37,357 bases of DNA, taken from IMG/VR virus record IMGVR_UViG_3300025030_000271, positions 1-37,357 of that record; one strand, given 5' to 3'. The notes under the pieces are model-generated. The model did not search any database. It was not told the DNA's origin and worked only from the letters and a program-made list of their open reading frames with translations. This DNA comes from a virus. Of this stretch, positions 17,172-22,771 are shown one piece after another; within the stretch, counting starts at the first letter, position 1, and each line of letters starts with the position of its first letter. The position numbers were made by a program, and so were the translations under genes.

Positions 17172-17366
17172 ATGACTACACGTAAGTCTGACGAGATTAT
17201 TACCACGCGGCAGATTGAGCGTAAATCTTCGGCGCATTACCAATACCGTGTCGTCGCGGGGTCGCGATCTAAGCCTGGCGGCTTTATCGGGCAATACCCG
17301 ACGAAGCGCGAAGCCATCGCGCATCTCCCGCGATATGCGGCATACATCAAGAGGGTGACATCCTAG
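17172..17366 (+). CDS. Small basic phage protein
   Basis: A 64-residue basic protein (MTTRKSDEIITTRQIERKSS) with Tyr-rich YQYRVVAGS and KREAIAHLPRYAAYIKRV segments. It is the first gene of the rightward operon and has AGGGGAAATATC before its ATG. The leading gene of a small early operon is often a host-takeover or regulatory protein, but I see no known domain. Confidence 0.6.
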   Translation: MTTRKSDEIITTRQIERKSSAHYQYRVVAGSRSKPGGFIGQYPTKREAIAHLPRYAAYIKRVTS

Positions 17367-17437
17367 CCATCAGCTTATAGCCTTGCTTGCAGGGCTTTAG
17401 GATGCCGACTAGAGCATCATTTTATAGAGGTTATATC

Positions 17438-17659
17438 ATGACAAACCGCATAACTGAACAAGACTTGCAGGGGATCGTTGTGAATCCGACACCAGACCAA
17501 ATCCGCGCCGCCCTGGCCGCTTCCGGCCTCTCCCGTGCCGAGATGGCCCGCGAACTGGAGTACTCAGTTAGGGCGCTGGAGGATTGGCTTTACGGCAAAC
17601 GGGGGTGCCGGCCTGCTGTTTATCGCCAAATGTTGGCATTGTCGAAAGGATCAAAATGA
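17438..17659 (+). CDS. Small helix-turn-helix-like protein
   Basis: A 73-residue protein. Residues 19-60 (IRAALAASGLSRAEMARELEY, then VRALEDWLYGKRGCRP) read as a helix-turn-helix of the XRE/Cro sort. I start at ATG 17438, preceded by AGAGGTTATATC, rather than at an upstream in-frame start with no ribosome site. Its stop overlaps the next ATG as ATGA. Likely a DNA-binding regulator, possibly acting at the palindrome at 17075. Confidence 0.6.
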   Translation: MTNRITEQDLQGIVVNPTPDQIRAALAASGLSRAEMARELEYSVRALEDWLYGKRGCRPAVYRQMLALSKGSK

Positions 17660-18033
17660 AAACCAATCACACTCCCGGCCCTTGGGAACCGCTTGAACAG
17701 GGCGTGAGCATCCAGTCATCCGAAGGATATCACGAAGTATCGGCAACCGCTCCGAATGGCACCTTAGTGAACATATGTTCCATGTTTGAGGGCGAGTTTT
17801 CCAATGCTGCTCTTGATCCCGCCGACGAAACGAGCTACACCATCACGCCGGATGAGGCGCTTTCCAACGCGCGTCTGGTAGCTGCCGCTCCTGATCTGCT
17901 GGCCGCTTTGGAGTCCGTGTTGTTCCCGATCGAGTCGAATGACTTTGCTACGGCCGCGCAGATACGGACGCTTTACACTTCAGAGATACAAGCAGCCCGC
18001 GCCGCCATCTCAAAAGCAAAGGGGAAGAAATGA
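17656..18033 (+). CDS. Phage protein with HTPGPW start
   Basis: A 125-residue protein starting MKTNHTPGPWEPLEQG and containing EALSNARLVAAAPDLLAALE near residues 76-95. Many phages and prophages encode proteins with this HTPGPW...AAAPDLLAAL pattern; their function is unknown. ATG 17656 overlaps the preceding stop as ATGA, and AAAGGATCAAA gives the ribosome site. Confidence 0.7.
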   Translation: MKTNHTPGPWEPLEQGVSIQSSEGYHEVSATAPNGTLVNICSMFEGEFSNAALDPADETSYTITPDEALSNARLVAAAPDLLAALESVLFPIESNDFATAAQIRTLYTSEIQAARAAISKAKGKK

Positions 18034-18263
18034 GAGTTGATGTATACGAAGTCTACTTCAGTGCAAGCGAAAAGAATGGGGAGCCGGATTGCGGTTATCC
18101 TACTCGCTATTTTTGCTCACTGGACAACGCTACCGATTACGCCAAGCGGCAGCTTTTGTCCGATAATTATTTCATCGCTCATTTTGTGTGGTCCGGATCT
18201 CTTTTAGATGCGCTTAATGGCGATGGAGTGCAGTCGCATCGAAAGGTGGTGAGTACATCATGA
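18030..18263 (+). CDS. Small phage protein of unknown function
   Basis: A 77-residue protein, aromatic-rich (VYEVYFSASEKNG, YPTRYFCSLDNATDYAK), joined by ATGA overlaps to genes on both sides. No recognised motif. Its place in a tightly coupled chain supports translation. Confidence 0.6.
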   Translation: MRVDVYEVYFSASEKNGEPDCGYPTRYFCSLDNATDYAKRQLLSDNYFIAHFVWSGSLLDALNGDGVQSHRKVVSTS

Positions 18264-18421
18264 TCCTACACCCACAAGCCCGCATAGCGGCCAACATTGC
18301 CAGACTCTACCCAAGCATCGGGCGGGATGCCGCAAAGGCTATGGCGGCCCGTTTTGGGGTGAATCCGTCGATTCTCACACTAGCCCGAGTCTTGGCGGAG
18401 TGTGAAAGGGCGGGGATATGA
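18260..18421 (+). CDS. 53-residue small protein, helix-turn-helix-like
   Basis: Starts MILHPQARIAANIARLYP and continues AKAMAARFGVNPSILTLARV, which looks like two helices with a turn (FGVNPSIL), as in small DNA-binding proteins. It overlaps the previous stop and the next start by ATGA. Short enough to be missed by ordinary gene calling. Confidence 0.55.
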   Translation: MILHPQARIAANIARLYPSIGRDAAKAMAARFGVNPSILTLARVLAECERAGI

Positions 18422-18546
18422 CCGAAACCATCCACAATGCCATCCTCCACGGGAAATGCCTTATCGGCGCCATGCAGCAAGGGCTTCCGTTCTCCTATGT
18501 GCCGTGGAGGCGGAGCTTTAATTTTTACCCGGCGATGCTGAAATGA
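18418..18546 (+). CDS. 42-residue small protein
   Basis: A short frame (MTETIHNAILHGKCLIGAMQ) with an aromatic/basic C-terminus (SYVPWRRSFNFYP). ATGA overlaps at both ends argue that it is translated. Function unknown. Confidence 0.5.
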   Translation: MTETIHNAILHGKCLIGAMQQGLPFSYVPWRRSFNFYPAMLK

Positions 18547-18602
18547 TCCACGCCGCCATTGCCATAATTGTCGGGCTTGTGATTATCATCCTTCGCAGGT
18601 AA
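18543..18602 (+). CDS. 19-residue hydrophobic peptide
   Basis: The last frame of the rightward operon encodes MIHAAIAIIVGLVIIILRR, a single membrane-length hydrophobic helix with an Arg-Arg end. It starts in an ATGA overlap and stops 36 bases before the terminator stem. It could be a small membrane toxin or inhibitor of the host; this is inferred only from its hydrophobicity and coupling. Confidence 0.45.
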   Translation: MIHAAIAIIVGLVIIILRR

Positions 18603-18638
18603 GATACTCCCTCCCCCGCTGGGCTTCCACCCAGCTTT

Positions 18639-18674
18639 GCCCACGTTGAGCATAGGTTCCGTGGGCGTTTTTTT
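18639..18674 (+). terminator. Rho-independent terminator
   Basis: GCCCACG (18639-18645) pairs with CGTGGGC (18660-18666), followed by G and seven T. It ends the rightward small-gene operon. A second stem, GCTGGG/CCCAGC, lies just before it at about 18618-18635. The attI-like repeat begins 17 bases after the T-tract. Confidence 0.9.
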
Positions 18675-18691
18675 AGTACCTACACGCCAAA

Positions 18692-18750
18692 TACCAGATT
18701 AGACACCTACTGGGTGCAGTTCGCCGTTTTTTAGGGGGTCTACTTCACGT
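18692..18750 (+). repeat. 59-bp attI-like repeat, copy 1
   Basis: Identical over 59 bases to 24762-24820 and, inverted, to 35381-35439. It contains GATTAGACAC, the short palindrome CACCTACTGGGTG, a T6 run, and a TTAGGGGGTC element 18 bases ahead of the core site, like a second binding site for an integrase. The core at the cassette junction here reads GTCGGGG, one base off the GTTGGGG of the other copies. Cassette DNA begins right after the G of this core. Confidence 0.9.
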
Positions 18751-19084
18751 CGGGGGTCTCTTCCCATCGCTGATCAATACTTTCATCTGGCTTCGCTGGG
18801 AGGGCCACCCAATAAAGCACGTCCTCCACGTAGTTGTCGTCCCACCCGTAGCCGGTCGGTATCGTTGGCCCGCCCATGCCGAGCGGGTCTTCGCGCTGTA
18901 GCGCCCATGTGTCCACGGTGGGATGTCCTTTCGTGTCGCGGCTGTAGCGCACCCACACTGCGCAAACCGTGTCCGGCTCTGGAACCCTCTCGTCCATTGG
19001 CACCCAGGCCCCCAACCTGGCGCTCAACTCGGACGTGCCGCTCGATGCTTCGTTCGTCGCTTCAGCGTTTTCCATCGTCATCAC
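18740..19084 (-). CDS. Cassette A1 gene, DUF551-like protein
   Basis: A 114-residue protein. Residues 27-105 (WVPMDERVPEPDTVCAVWV ... VEDVLYWVALPAKPDE) match the DUF551 pattern W-x-P-x-x-E-R-x-P ending in a W-x-x-L-P motif; function unknown. The start, with AGGAGTG before ATG, lies inside the loop of attC A1. The first residues (NEASSGTSELSARLGA) are therefore encoded by the recombination site, and the stop TAG lies inside the 59-bp repeat. It is antisense to attC orientation. Confidence 0.7.
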   Translation of the reverse strand: MMTMENAEATNEASSGTSELSARLGAWVPMDERVPEPDTVCAVWVRYSRDTKGHPTVDTWALQREDPLGMGGPTIPTGYGWDDNYVEDVLYWVALPAKPDESIDQRWEETPDVK

Positions 19085-19131
19085 TCCTTGTTTGTTCCGT
19101 GGGCGGCACGCCGGTTAACTTCACGTTCGGC
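19010..19131 (+). other. attC site A1
   Basis: R'' CCCCAAC (19010-19016), spacer CTGGC, L'' starting GCTCAAC, a long loop with inverted repeat CGTGCCGC/GCGGCACG, L' GGTTAAC, spacer TTCAC, R' GTTCGGC (19125-19131). It ends cassette A1, whose leading core is GTCGGGG, one base short of complementing this R''. The loop is nearly the same as in attC B2 and carries the start of the antisense gene. Confidence 0.8.
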
Positions 19132-19132
19132 G

Positions 19133-19483
19133 TCACACAGCGCCTAGCATCGCGGGTGGTGCCCACGTCGAAATGCCATCTATGATCTGCTGTATCTGTT
19201 CCTCCTCGTCGGAGTTCTCTGCTTCGAGCGTTGCCAGTACCAGCGCGGCGCGGTCGGCGAACTTCGCCAGTTCGGTCAGGTGGTGCCGCACTCGCCGGCC
19301 TTCGATCCGGTACGCCGCGCCCTCGCATTGCCGCGCGCAGGTGTCGCCCTGCCGCAGCATTGCGTTCTCGCGCTCAAGCTCGCGGCACAGTTCCGTCAGC
19401 GCCCTGTGCTGCGGTCCCAAGTCCCACCCTGCTTCCAGGGTCGCGCCAAGTGCTGCGCTTGTTCGTGGTGTGTCGTTGCTCAT
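19133..19483 (-). CDS. Cassette A2 gene, coiled-coil protein
   Basis: A 116-residue protein with helical heptad-like stretches (TELCRELERENAMLRQ and LAKFADRAALVLATLEAENS) and two Cys in CARQCEG. I start at ATG 19483 with GGAGGAAAC upstream. Phages and mobile elements often carry such small coiled-coil proteins; no function can be named. It runs leftward against the attC orientation, and its stop lies two bases from the cassette's leading core site. Confidence 0.6.
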   Translation of the reverse strand: MSNDTPRTSAALGATLEAGWDLGPQHRALTELCRELERENAMLRQGDTCARQCEGAAYRIEGRRVRHHLTELAKFADRAALVLATLEAENSDEEEQIQQIIDGISTWAPPAMLGAV

Positions 19484-19498
19484 GTTTCCTCCAGTGCC

Positions 19499-19582
19499 GG
19501 CCAACCCATCGGTCAACCTTCGTTCGCTTCGCTCACCGGACTGCGCAAAAGCAGCGCAGCCGGGTTACCTCAACCGTTAGAG
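19499..19582 (+). other. attC site A2
   Basis: R'' GGCCAAC (19499-19505), spacer CCATC, L'' GGTCAACC with extra C, loop with CGTTCGCTTCGCTC and a CTGCGC/GCGCAG stem, L' GGTTACC, spacer TCAACC, R' GTTAGAG (19576-19582). The arms pair well. R'' does not complement the cassette's own leading core GTTCGGC, which instead matches the R'' of attC A3. Confidence 0.78.
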
Positions 19583-19839
19583 CGCATGGCCTTGATCTGC
19601 CCAAGCTTGCCCTTCGCCTGTTCGAGTCTCATGCGTAGCGAGGAAACATCGCGCTCCGCCTTGGCGACCAAAAATGCGTGCGCCGCCTCCCATGTGTCGT
19701 GCCAGTTACTCCAATCGGAAACCTTGTTCTCGCGACTGCTACGGAATCCATTATTGGCCGGAAGAACAACCTGCTTGTCCGTCTCGCGCTCAACTTCCAG
19801 CGCCTCAATCTTGTTGAAACTCGTTCTGTACTTAATCAC
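19570..19839 (-). CDS. Cassette A3 gene with its own start
   Basis: An 89-residue protein from GTG 19839, preceded by AAAGGAACCGAA. It shows a beta start (IKYRTSFNKIEALEVERETD), then SDWSNWHDTWEAAHAFLV and a helix RLEQAKGKLGQIKAM. Proteins ending in this W-x-x-W-x-D-T-W...A-E-R...L-x-x-A pattern recur in environmental sequences, as I recall, without known function. This was presumably the gene before fusion; the same bases also form the end of the 234-residue frame. Confidence 0.6.
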   Translation of the reverse strand: MIKYRTSFNKIEALEVERETDKQVVLPANNGFRSSRENKVSDWSNWHDTWEAAHAFLVAKAERDVSSLRMRLEQAKGKLGQIKAMRSNG

Positions 19840-20274
19840 TTCGGTTCCTTTCAAAAGTCGGCTCTCGCAACACGCCGAACCCGGCGCTCGAAGGGATCTG
19901 CGCGATAAGTCCTGCGCAGCCCCCTCAGCTTGAACGTTGGGGGTCTTCAGTGTTTCCAAGTGCTTCAGCGCCCCCCCGACGAAATACGCGGAGAACTCAA
20001 ATTCGTTCGCATAGAACGCAACCTCGCCGGTCATCGCCACTGGCTCCCACCGCTCATTTACCCTCGTCGCGCAGCCAAACAGTCGGGAAAAGCCTTCTGC
20101 GTTCGGGTCGCTGCGGTCTTCGGTGTCGTATTCCTTGTGCCAAAGCGTGCCATCTGATCGAATCTCGTACTGATCGAGCCATTGCGCCGGCGTGTCTTTG
20201 GTCTGGTATTCAAGCGCCGCCGCGCCTTCGGCTGGCAACGGGTAGTGACACCGCAGGTAGTCAAACATTCCCAT
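19570..20274 (-). CDS. Fusion of cassette A4 and A3 genes across an attC
   Basis: A continuous 234-residue frame. Residues 1-110 (MGMFDYLRCHYPLPAEGAAA, a small mixed protein with YANEFEFSAYFVGG) come from cassette A4. Residues about 111-145 (KTPNVQAEGAAQDLSRRSL) are encoded by attC A3 read antisense. The rest is the cassette A3 protein (NWHDTWEAAHAFLVAKAERDV ... MRLEQAKGKLGQIKAM). ATG 20274 has GAGAGGAACAAG before it. The attC thus serves as an in-frame linker. Translation could also restart at GTG 19839. Confidence 0.6.
   Translation of the reverse strand: MGMFDYLRCHYPLPAEGAAALEYQTKDTPAQWLDQYEIRSDGTLWHKEYDTEDRSDPNAEGFSRLFGCATRVNERWEPVAMTGEVAFYANEFEFSAYFVGGALKHLETLKTPNVQAEGAAQDLSRRSLRAPGSACCESRLLKGTEVIKYRTSFNKIEALEVERETDKQVVLPANNGFRSSRENKVSDWSNWHDTWEAAHAFLVAKAERDVSSLRMRLEQAKGKLGQIKAMRSNG
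19874..19942 (+). other. attC site A3
   Basis: R'' GCCGAAC (19874-19880), spacer CCGGC, L'' GCTCGAAGGG, loop with a CTGCGC/GCGCAG stem, L' CCCCTCAGC, spacer TTGAAC, R' GTTGGGG (19936-19942). Sixty-nine bases. The two cassette genes on either side read through it in frame. Confidence 0.82.
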
Positions 20275-20296
20275 CTTGTTCCTCTCCGGGGGAAAC

Positions 20297-20366
20297 CCCC
20301 AACTCTGCGGTGCAGGGGACGCCGCGCGGTGAAGCTGCGCAGCACCCCTGACCTTGCACGTTATGC
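20297..20366 (+). other. attC site A4
   Basis: R'' CCCCAAC (20297-20303), the exact complement of its cassette's leading GTTGGGG at 19936. Spacer TCTGC, L'' GGTGCAGGGG with one extra base, L' CCCCTGACC, spacer TTGCAC, R' GTTATGC (20360-20366). Confidence 0.85.
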
Positions 20367-20657
20367 AGCAACGTCAGCACGTTGTTTCTCCCACTCTTCT
20401 TGCGCCGCATTGCAGCACAGAGGCCCGTCAGCGTCTTCTTCCCACTCGCGCCCGCAAAGGCTGCATTGCTCTTGGTACTCGCGTTCGACATTCAGGCTCA
20501 CCGGGTCTTGTGATCTGTGGTCGCGTACGAATTCCTCGAAGTCTCGGCACCATTCCTCAAGCCGTTGCGCCCGGTCTTCCAGCGTCTTCGACCAGCGTCC
20601 TACCGAATACGGCGGATCGCATGTCACGTTCAAATTCACCAGCACTTTCTGTTTCAT
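20361..20657 (-). CDS. Cassette A5 gene, Cys-rich small protein
   Basis: A 98-residue protein from ATG 20657 (GGAGAAGGCT before it). It has an N-terminal beta strand (KQKVLVNLNVTCDPPYSVG), a charged helical middle (TLEDRAQRLEEWCRDFEEFV), and CSLCGREW with a later CC pair that could form a zinc site. The stop codon is formed by the core site GTTATGC read antisense. Confidence 0.62.
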   Translation of the reverse strand: MKQKVLVNLNVTCDPPYSVGRWSKTLEDRAQRLEEWCRDFEEFVRDHRSQDPVSLNVEREYQEQCSLCGREWEEDADGPLCCNAAQEEWEKQRADVAA

Positions 20658-20676
20658 AGCCTTCTCCAAAAATGCT

Positions 20677-20745
20677 GCATAACCCATCGTTCGAGCGGAG
20701 CTTCGCCATAATGCCGGCGAATCCCGCTCAACTCAGACGTTAGCA
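20677..20745 (+). other. attC site A5
   Basis: R'' GCATAAC (20677-20683) exactly complements its cassette's leading GTTATGC at 20360. Spacer CCATC, L'' GTTCGAGCGG with extra C, L' CCGCTCAAC, spacer TCAGAC, R' GTTAGCA (20739-20745). Confidence 0.87.
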
Positions 20746-20746
20746 G

Positions 20747-21670
20747 TCAACATCTTGAACGCCGGCCGCAGCCGCCACCACCGCATCCGCCTCCGCTGTA
20801 GCTCTGGGCGCTTGTTTGCACCGGCGTCGAAACGAGGCGCTGCGCCTGCGGTCTCGGAGCAAGCGTGAGCGGCGTCTTCATTCCCCAGTCTGCATACACG
20901 TTGCCATCCGGGTGGATCACCGCTTCGTATATGCCGCCGGTCTGTAGCGAAGGCTCTGCAACTGAACCCTTCCACCGCACGGCAAAACCGTTTAGCTGTT
21001 GCTCCATCCCTCGGCAAACCGGGCATTTCGTTTCGTTCAGCACGCCATACTTCGCCGCAAAGATTGATTCCGTTGCTGTCGGCGTCGCATCGCCCGCAAC
21101 TTTGCGGAAACTCACGGCGTCGGCACCGAGGTCTTTGGCGTAGTCAATGAACTGGCCGCAGAAAGCAACTGAAACGTCAGCCTGAACTACGCAGTTAAAC
21201 GTTACGTCGCATGCCGTTTCCCCGTGCAAACGCAAGATCATGTCGCGCAGTGCATCGTCTGTCGGCGTCTTGTCGGTTTTGAACACGTCGCGGTTTGCGG
21301 CCGTGCCAATGGCGTGCCGGCTGATATTGACGTGATCGACGACGCACCCAACGGCGGTAACGAAAGGCAACAAGTTGCCCCCATGCGTTGTAAGCACAAC
21401 CCGTTCAAGCTGGTGGCTTCGGCGGTATTGTCCGAGCCGCGCCAAAACCTTGCCAAACCACGGGCTCAGTGTCGGCTCGCCACCCGATATGCTCAACACC
21501 CGGAACGCATCAGGCAGCCGGGCAAGGTGCGAAAACAACCGATCCAAGTAGTCGGCAGGCGGCCTAATCTTTGCCTCGTCTCGGTTCCAAAAACAGAAGT
21601 CGCACGAGGCGTTGCAACTACCTGGCAGCATCAGGGTTGTGTTCGGCCCGTAGGGGTTCGTTATCTTCAT
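20747..21670 (-). CDS. Cassette A6 gene, radical SAM protein
   Basis: A 307-residue radical SAM enzyme. The cluster motif GSCNASCDFCFWNR gives C-x3-C-x2-C near residues 18-25, and the SAM-binding GGEPT follows at about 64. A later CPVCRG near 227 and a C-terminal Gly/Cys-rich tail (SGGGCGGGGCGRRSRC) suggest further metal binding or an unusual modification function. No substrate can be inferred and there is no evident peptide partner next to it. It is by far the most elaborate enzyme carried in array A and is antisense to attC. Confidence 0.8.
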   Translation of the reverse strand: MKITNPYGPNTTLMLPGSCNASCDFCFWNRDEAKIRPPADYLDRLFSHLARLPDAFRVLSISGGEPTLSPWFGKVLARLGQYRRSHQLERVVLTTHGGNLLPFVTAVGCVVDHVNISRHAIGTAANRDVFKTDKTPTDDALRDMILRLHGETACDVTFNCVVQADVSVAFCGQFIDYAKDLGADAVSFRKVAGDATPTATESIFAAKYGVLNETKCPVCRGMEQQLNGFAVRWKGSVAEPSLQTGGIYEAVIHPDGNVYADWGMKTPLTLAPRPQAQRLVSTPVQTSAQSYSGGGCGGGGCGRRSRC

Positions 21671-21696
21671 TTCGGTCTCCGTAGCAGCAGCAAGAC

Positions 21697-21755
21697 TGCT
21701 AACAAGTCATTCCACCGGACGGCCTTCGGCCGCGCGGTGAATTCCGGCGTTATGC
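21697..21755 (+). other. attC site A6, classic 59-base form
   Basis: R'' TGCTAAC (21697-21703) exactly complements its cassette's leading GTTAGCA. Spacer AAGTC, L'' ATTCCACCG with extra C, loop GGCCTTCGGCC, L' CGGTGAAT, spacer TCCGGC, R' GTTATGC (21749-21755). It is 59 bases long, like the classic 59-base elements. Confidence 0.9.
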
Positions 21756-21896
21756 CTCATCGTCGTCATCCAGTTCTTCGAGGCGCATCTTCCAGCCCTC
21801 AGCAATCGGGGCGAGAACCTCCATCAACTCGCGCTCGTCCCCGACATACCGCGATAGCGCGGCATCTATCGCCTTCAAAACTTCCTTTGCATCCAT
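21750..21896 (-). CDS. Cassette A7 gene, 48-residue acidic protein
   Basis: A short frame from ATG 21896, with GGAGAACGGC before it: MDAKEVLKAIDAALSRYVGD, then a helix and an acidic end (LEELDDDDEA). The stop is created by the core GTTATGC read antisense. Fully helical, function unknown. Confidence 0.5.
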   Translation of the reverse strand: MDAKEVLKAIDAALSRYVGDERELMEVLAPIAEGWKMRLEELDDDDEA

Positions 21897-21916
21897 GCCG
21901 TTCTCCAGTGTTAGAG

Positions 21917-21934
21917 GCATAATTCACGTTGGGG
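21917..21934 (+). other. attC remnant A7
   Basis: GCATAAT (21917-21923) is one base off the R'' expected from the cassette's leading GTTATGC. It is followed directly by TCAC and the core GTTGGGG (21928-21934). L'', loop and L' are missing, so this attC appears to have lost its interior and could not fold; cassettes A7 and A8 would now move as one. Confidence 0.6.
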
Positions 21935-21935
21935 G

Positions 21936-22142
21936 TCAATTCAGCCTCGCCCCGGCCGGTCCAATTTTTACAATGTCATCGGCCATGAATCCGTCCAGTT
22001 CTCCGAGCCTGATCGTTTCCTCAATCACGTCATCGCCGTCGCCGCGCAGGCGTGCGGCGCGCGTCACGAATTCGCGGAACGTCAGCCCTTCGTCTGTCAG
22101 TTTTTTTGCCACAACTGTTATAGCGTCAAGTGCTGTTATCAT
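21936..22142 (-). CDS. Cassette A8 gene, small helical protein
   Basis: A 68-residue protein (MITALDAITVVAKKLTDEGL) with a basic helix FVTRAARLRGDG and an acidic end. ATG 22142 is preceded by GGAGACAGGAA. No family recognised. It lies antisense to attC, with its stop beside the leading core site. Confidence 0.55.
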   Translation of the reverse strand: MITALDAITVVAKKLTDEGLTFREFVTRAARLRGDGDDVIEETIRLGELDGFMADDIVKIGPAGARLN

Positions 22143-22154
22143 TTCCTGTCTCCT

Positions 22155-22391
22155 TCAAAAGCCGGCGCTGGCGGTACGGCGACCCCAACCCGGCGTTCCA
22201 GCGGAGCCTCCGGCGATAAGGCCGGTGACTTCTACGTTATGCCGATGCCCTACTATCTGCCCGTTTCGTACTGTGATGGTCGTCCGGCACTTTGAACAGC
22301 GGTAGCGTTGACCTTGTTCTCGACCTGCCTTTGCAGCGCATTGGCCCCTTGCGTGCCGATACCATTTACCTCCACATGGGCAGGGTGTCAT
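22155..22391 (-). CDS. Zinc-ribbon protein with attC-encoded tail
   Basis: A 78-residue protein. Residues 4-38 contain CPCGGKW, AKAGREQGQRYRCSKC and a TTITVRNG end, a small zinc-ribbon. Its ATG overlaps the replication-protein stop (22388-22391), so it belongs to the early operon. After GHRHN (about residue 52) it reads into attC A8, giving a 27-residue tail (VEVTGLIAGGSAGTPG and on). The native end was therefore replaced when the array inserted. Confidence 0.65.
   Translation of the reverse strand: MTPCPCGGKWYRHARGQCAAKAGREQGQRYRCSKCRTTITVRNGQIVGHRHNVEVTGLIAGGSAGTPGWGRRTASAGF
22183..22242 (+). other. attC site A8, array end
   Basis: R'' CCCCAAC (22183-22189) exactly complements the leading GTTGGGG of its cassette. 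Spacer CCGGC, weakly paired L''/L' arms, an inner CTCCGGCG/GCCGG loop, spacer TTCTAC, R' GTTATGC (22236-22242). Beyond this core, native phage sequence resumes within the zinc-ribbon gene. Confidence 0.75.
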
Positions 22392-22771
22392 GATTGCGCC
22401 CGAATCTTCGCCAGCGCTTCCCTGACGTGCGCCGGCATGAATTTCCGATCGGCTTGCTTTTCTTCGGCCAGGCGAACTGCCGGGGATTTCTCGGTATATG
22501 GCCTGTGCCAGCGAGGAAATTCATCTTCCCATCGTTCTCCGTTGAGCCATGTTGCAGGGTGAGGAATGTGCTGATCATCGGTTCCGCCATCAGCCCAAAT
22601 TCTGCGCCACTCAAAAAGCGCGGTAAGGATTGTCGGGTGCTCAATTGCGGGAATTTTTCCCCATGCGCGCCGCGCGTCTTTCTTGGCCACCCTTCGAGGG
22701 TACATTCCCCAAAAGTCGGAGAACTCGATCTGTAGGTCGGGTTCTTTTGTCTGTAGTGGGACTACGTTCAT
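22388..22771 (-). CDS. Replication protein O/DnaT-like fragment-size protein
   Basis: A 127-residue protein with FSDFWGMYPRRVAKKDARRAW near residues 17-37. This F-x-x-F-W-x-x-Y-P-x-x-x-x-K-x-x-A-x-x-x-W signature is seen in phage replication initiator and primosome-loading proteins, followed by IPHPATWLNGERWEDE. It probably acts in replication start. The short length suits a C-terminal domain type rather than a full initiator. A non-coding stretch with tandem repeats lies just upstream and may be its target. Confidence 0.65.
   Translation of the reverse strand: MNVVPLQTKEPDLQIEFSDFWGMYPRRVAKKDARRAWGKIPAIEHPTILTALFEWRRIWADGGTDDQHIPHPATWLNGERWEDEFPRWHRPYTEKSPAVRLAEEKQADRKFMPAHVREALAKIRAQS

Larger units (their letters stand above)
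18692..22242 (+). mobile_element. Integron-type cassette array A
   Basis: The array starts with the 59-bp attI-like repeat and holds eight cassettes separated by attC sites at 19010, 19499, 19874, 20297, 20677, 21697, 21917 (remnant) and 22183. The attC orientation is rightward by the position of the extra base in L''. All cassette genes are on the minus strand, in line with the leftward early operon, which must supply their transcription. It lies between the terminator of the rightward operon and the end of a native zinc-ribbon gene. No integrase gene is present. Confidence 0.88.

Noticed and set aside
18692-22242. Integron integrase gene for the arrays
   Set aside because: Inspected both strands next to each attI-like repeat; no frame shows tyrosine recombinase motifs and none is long enough except the radical SAM gene.
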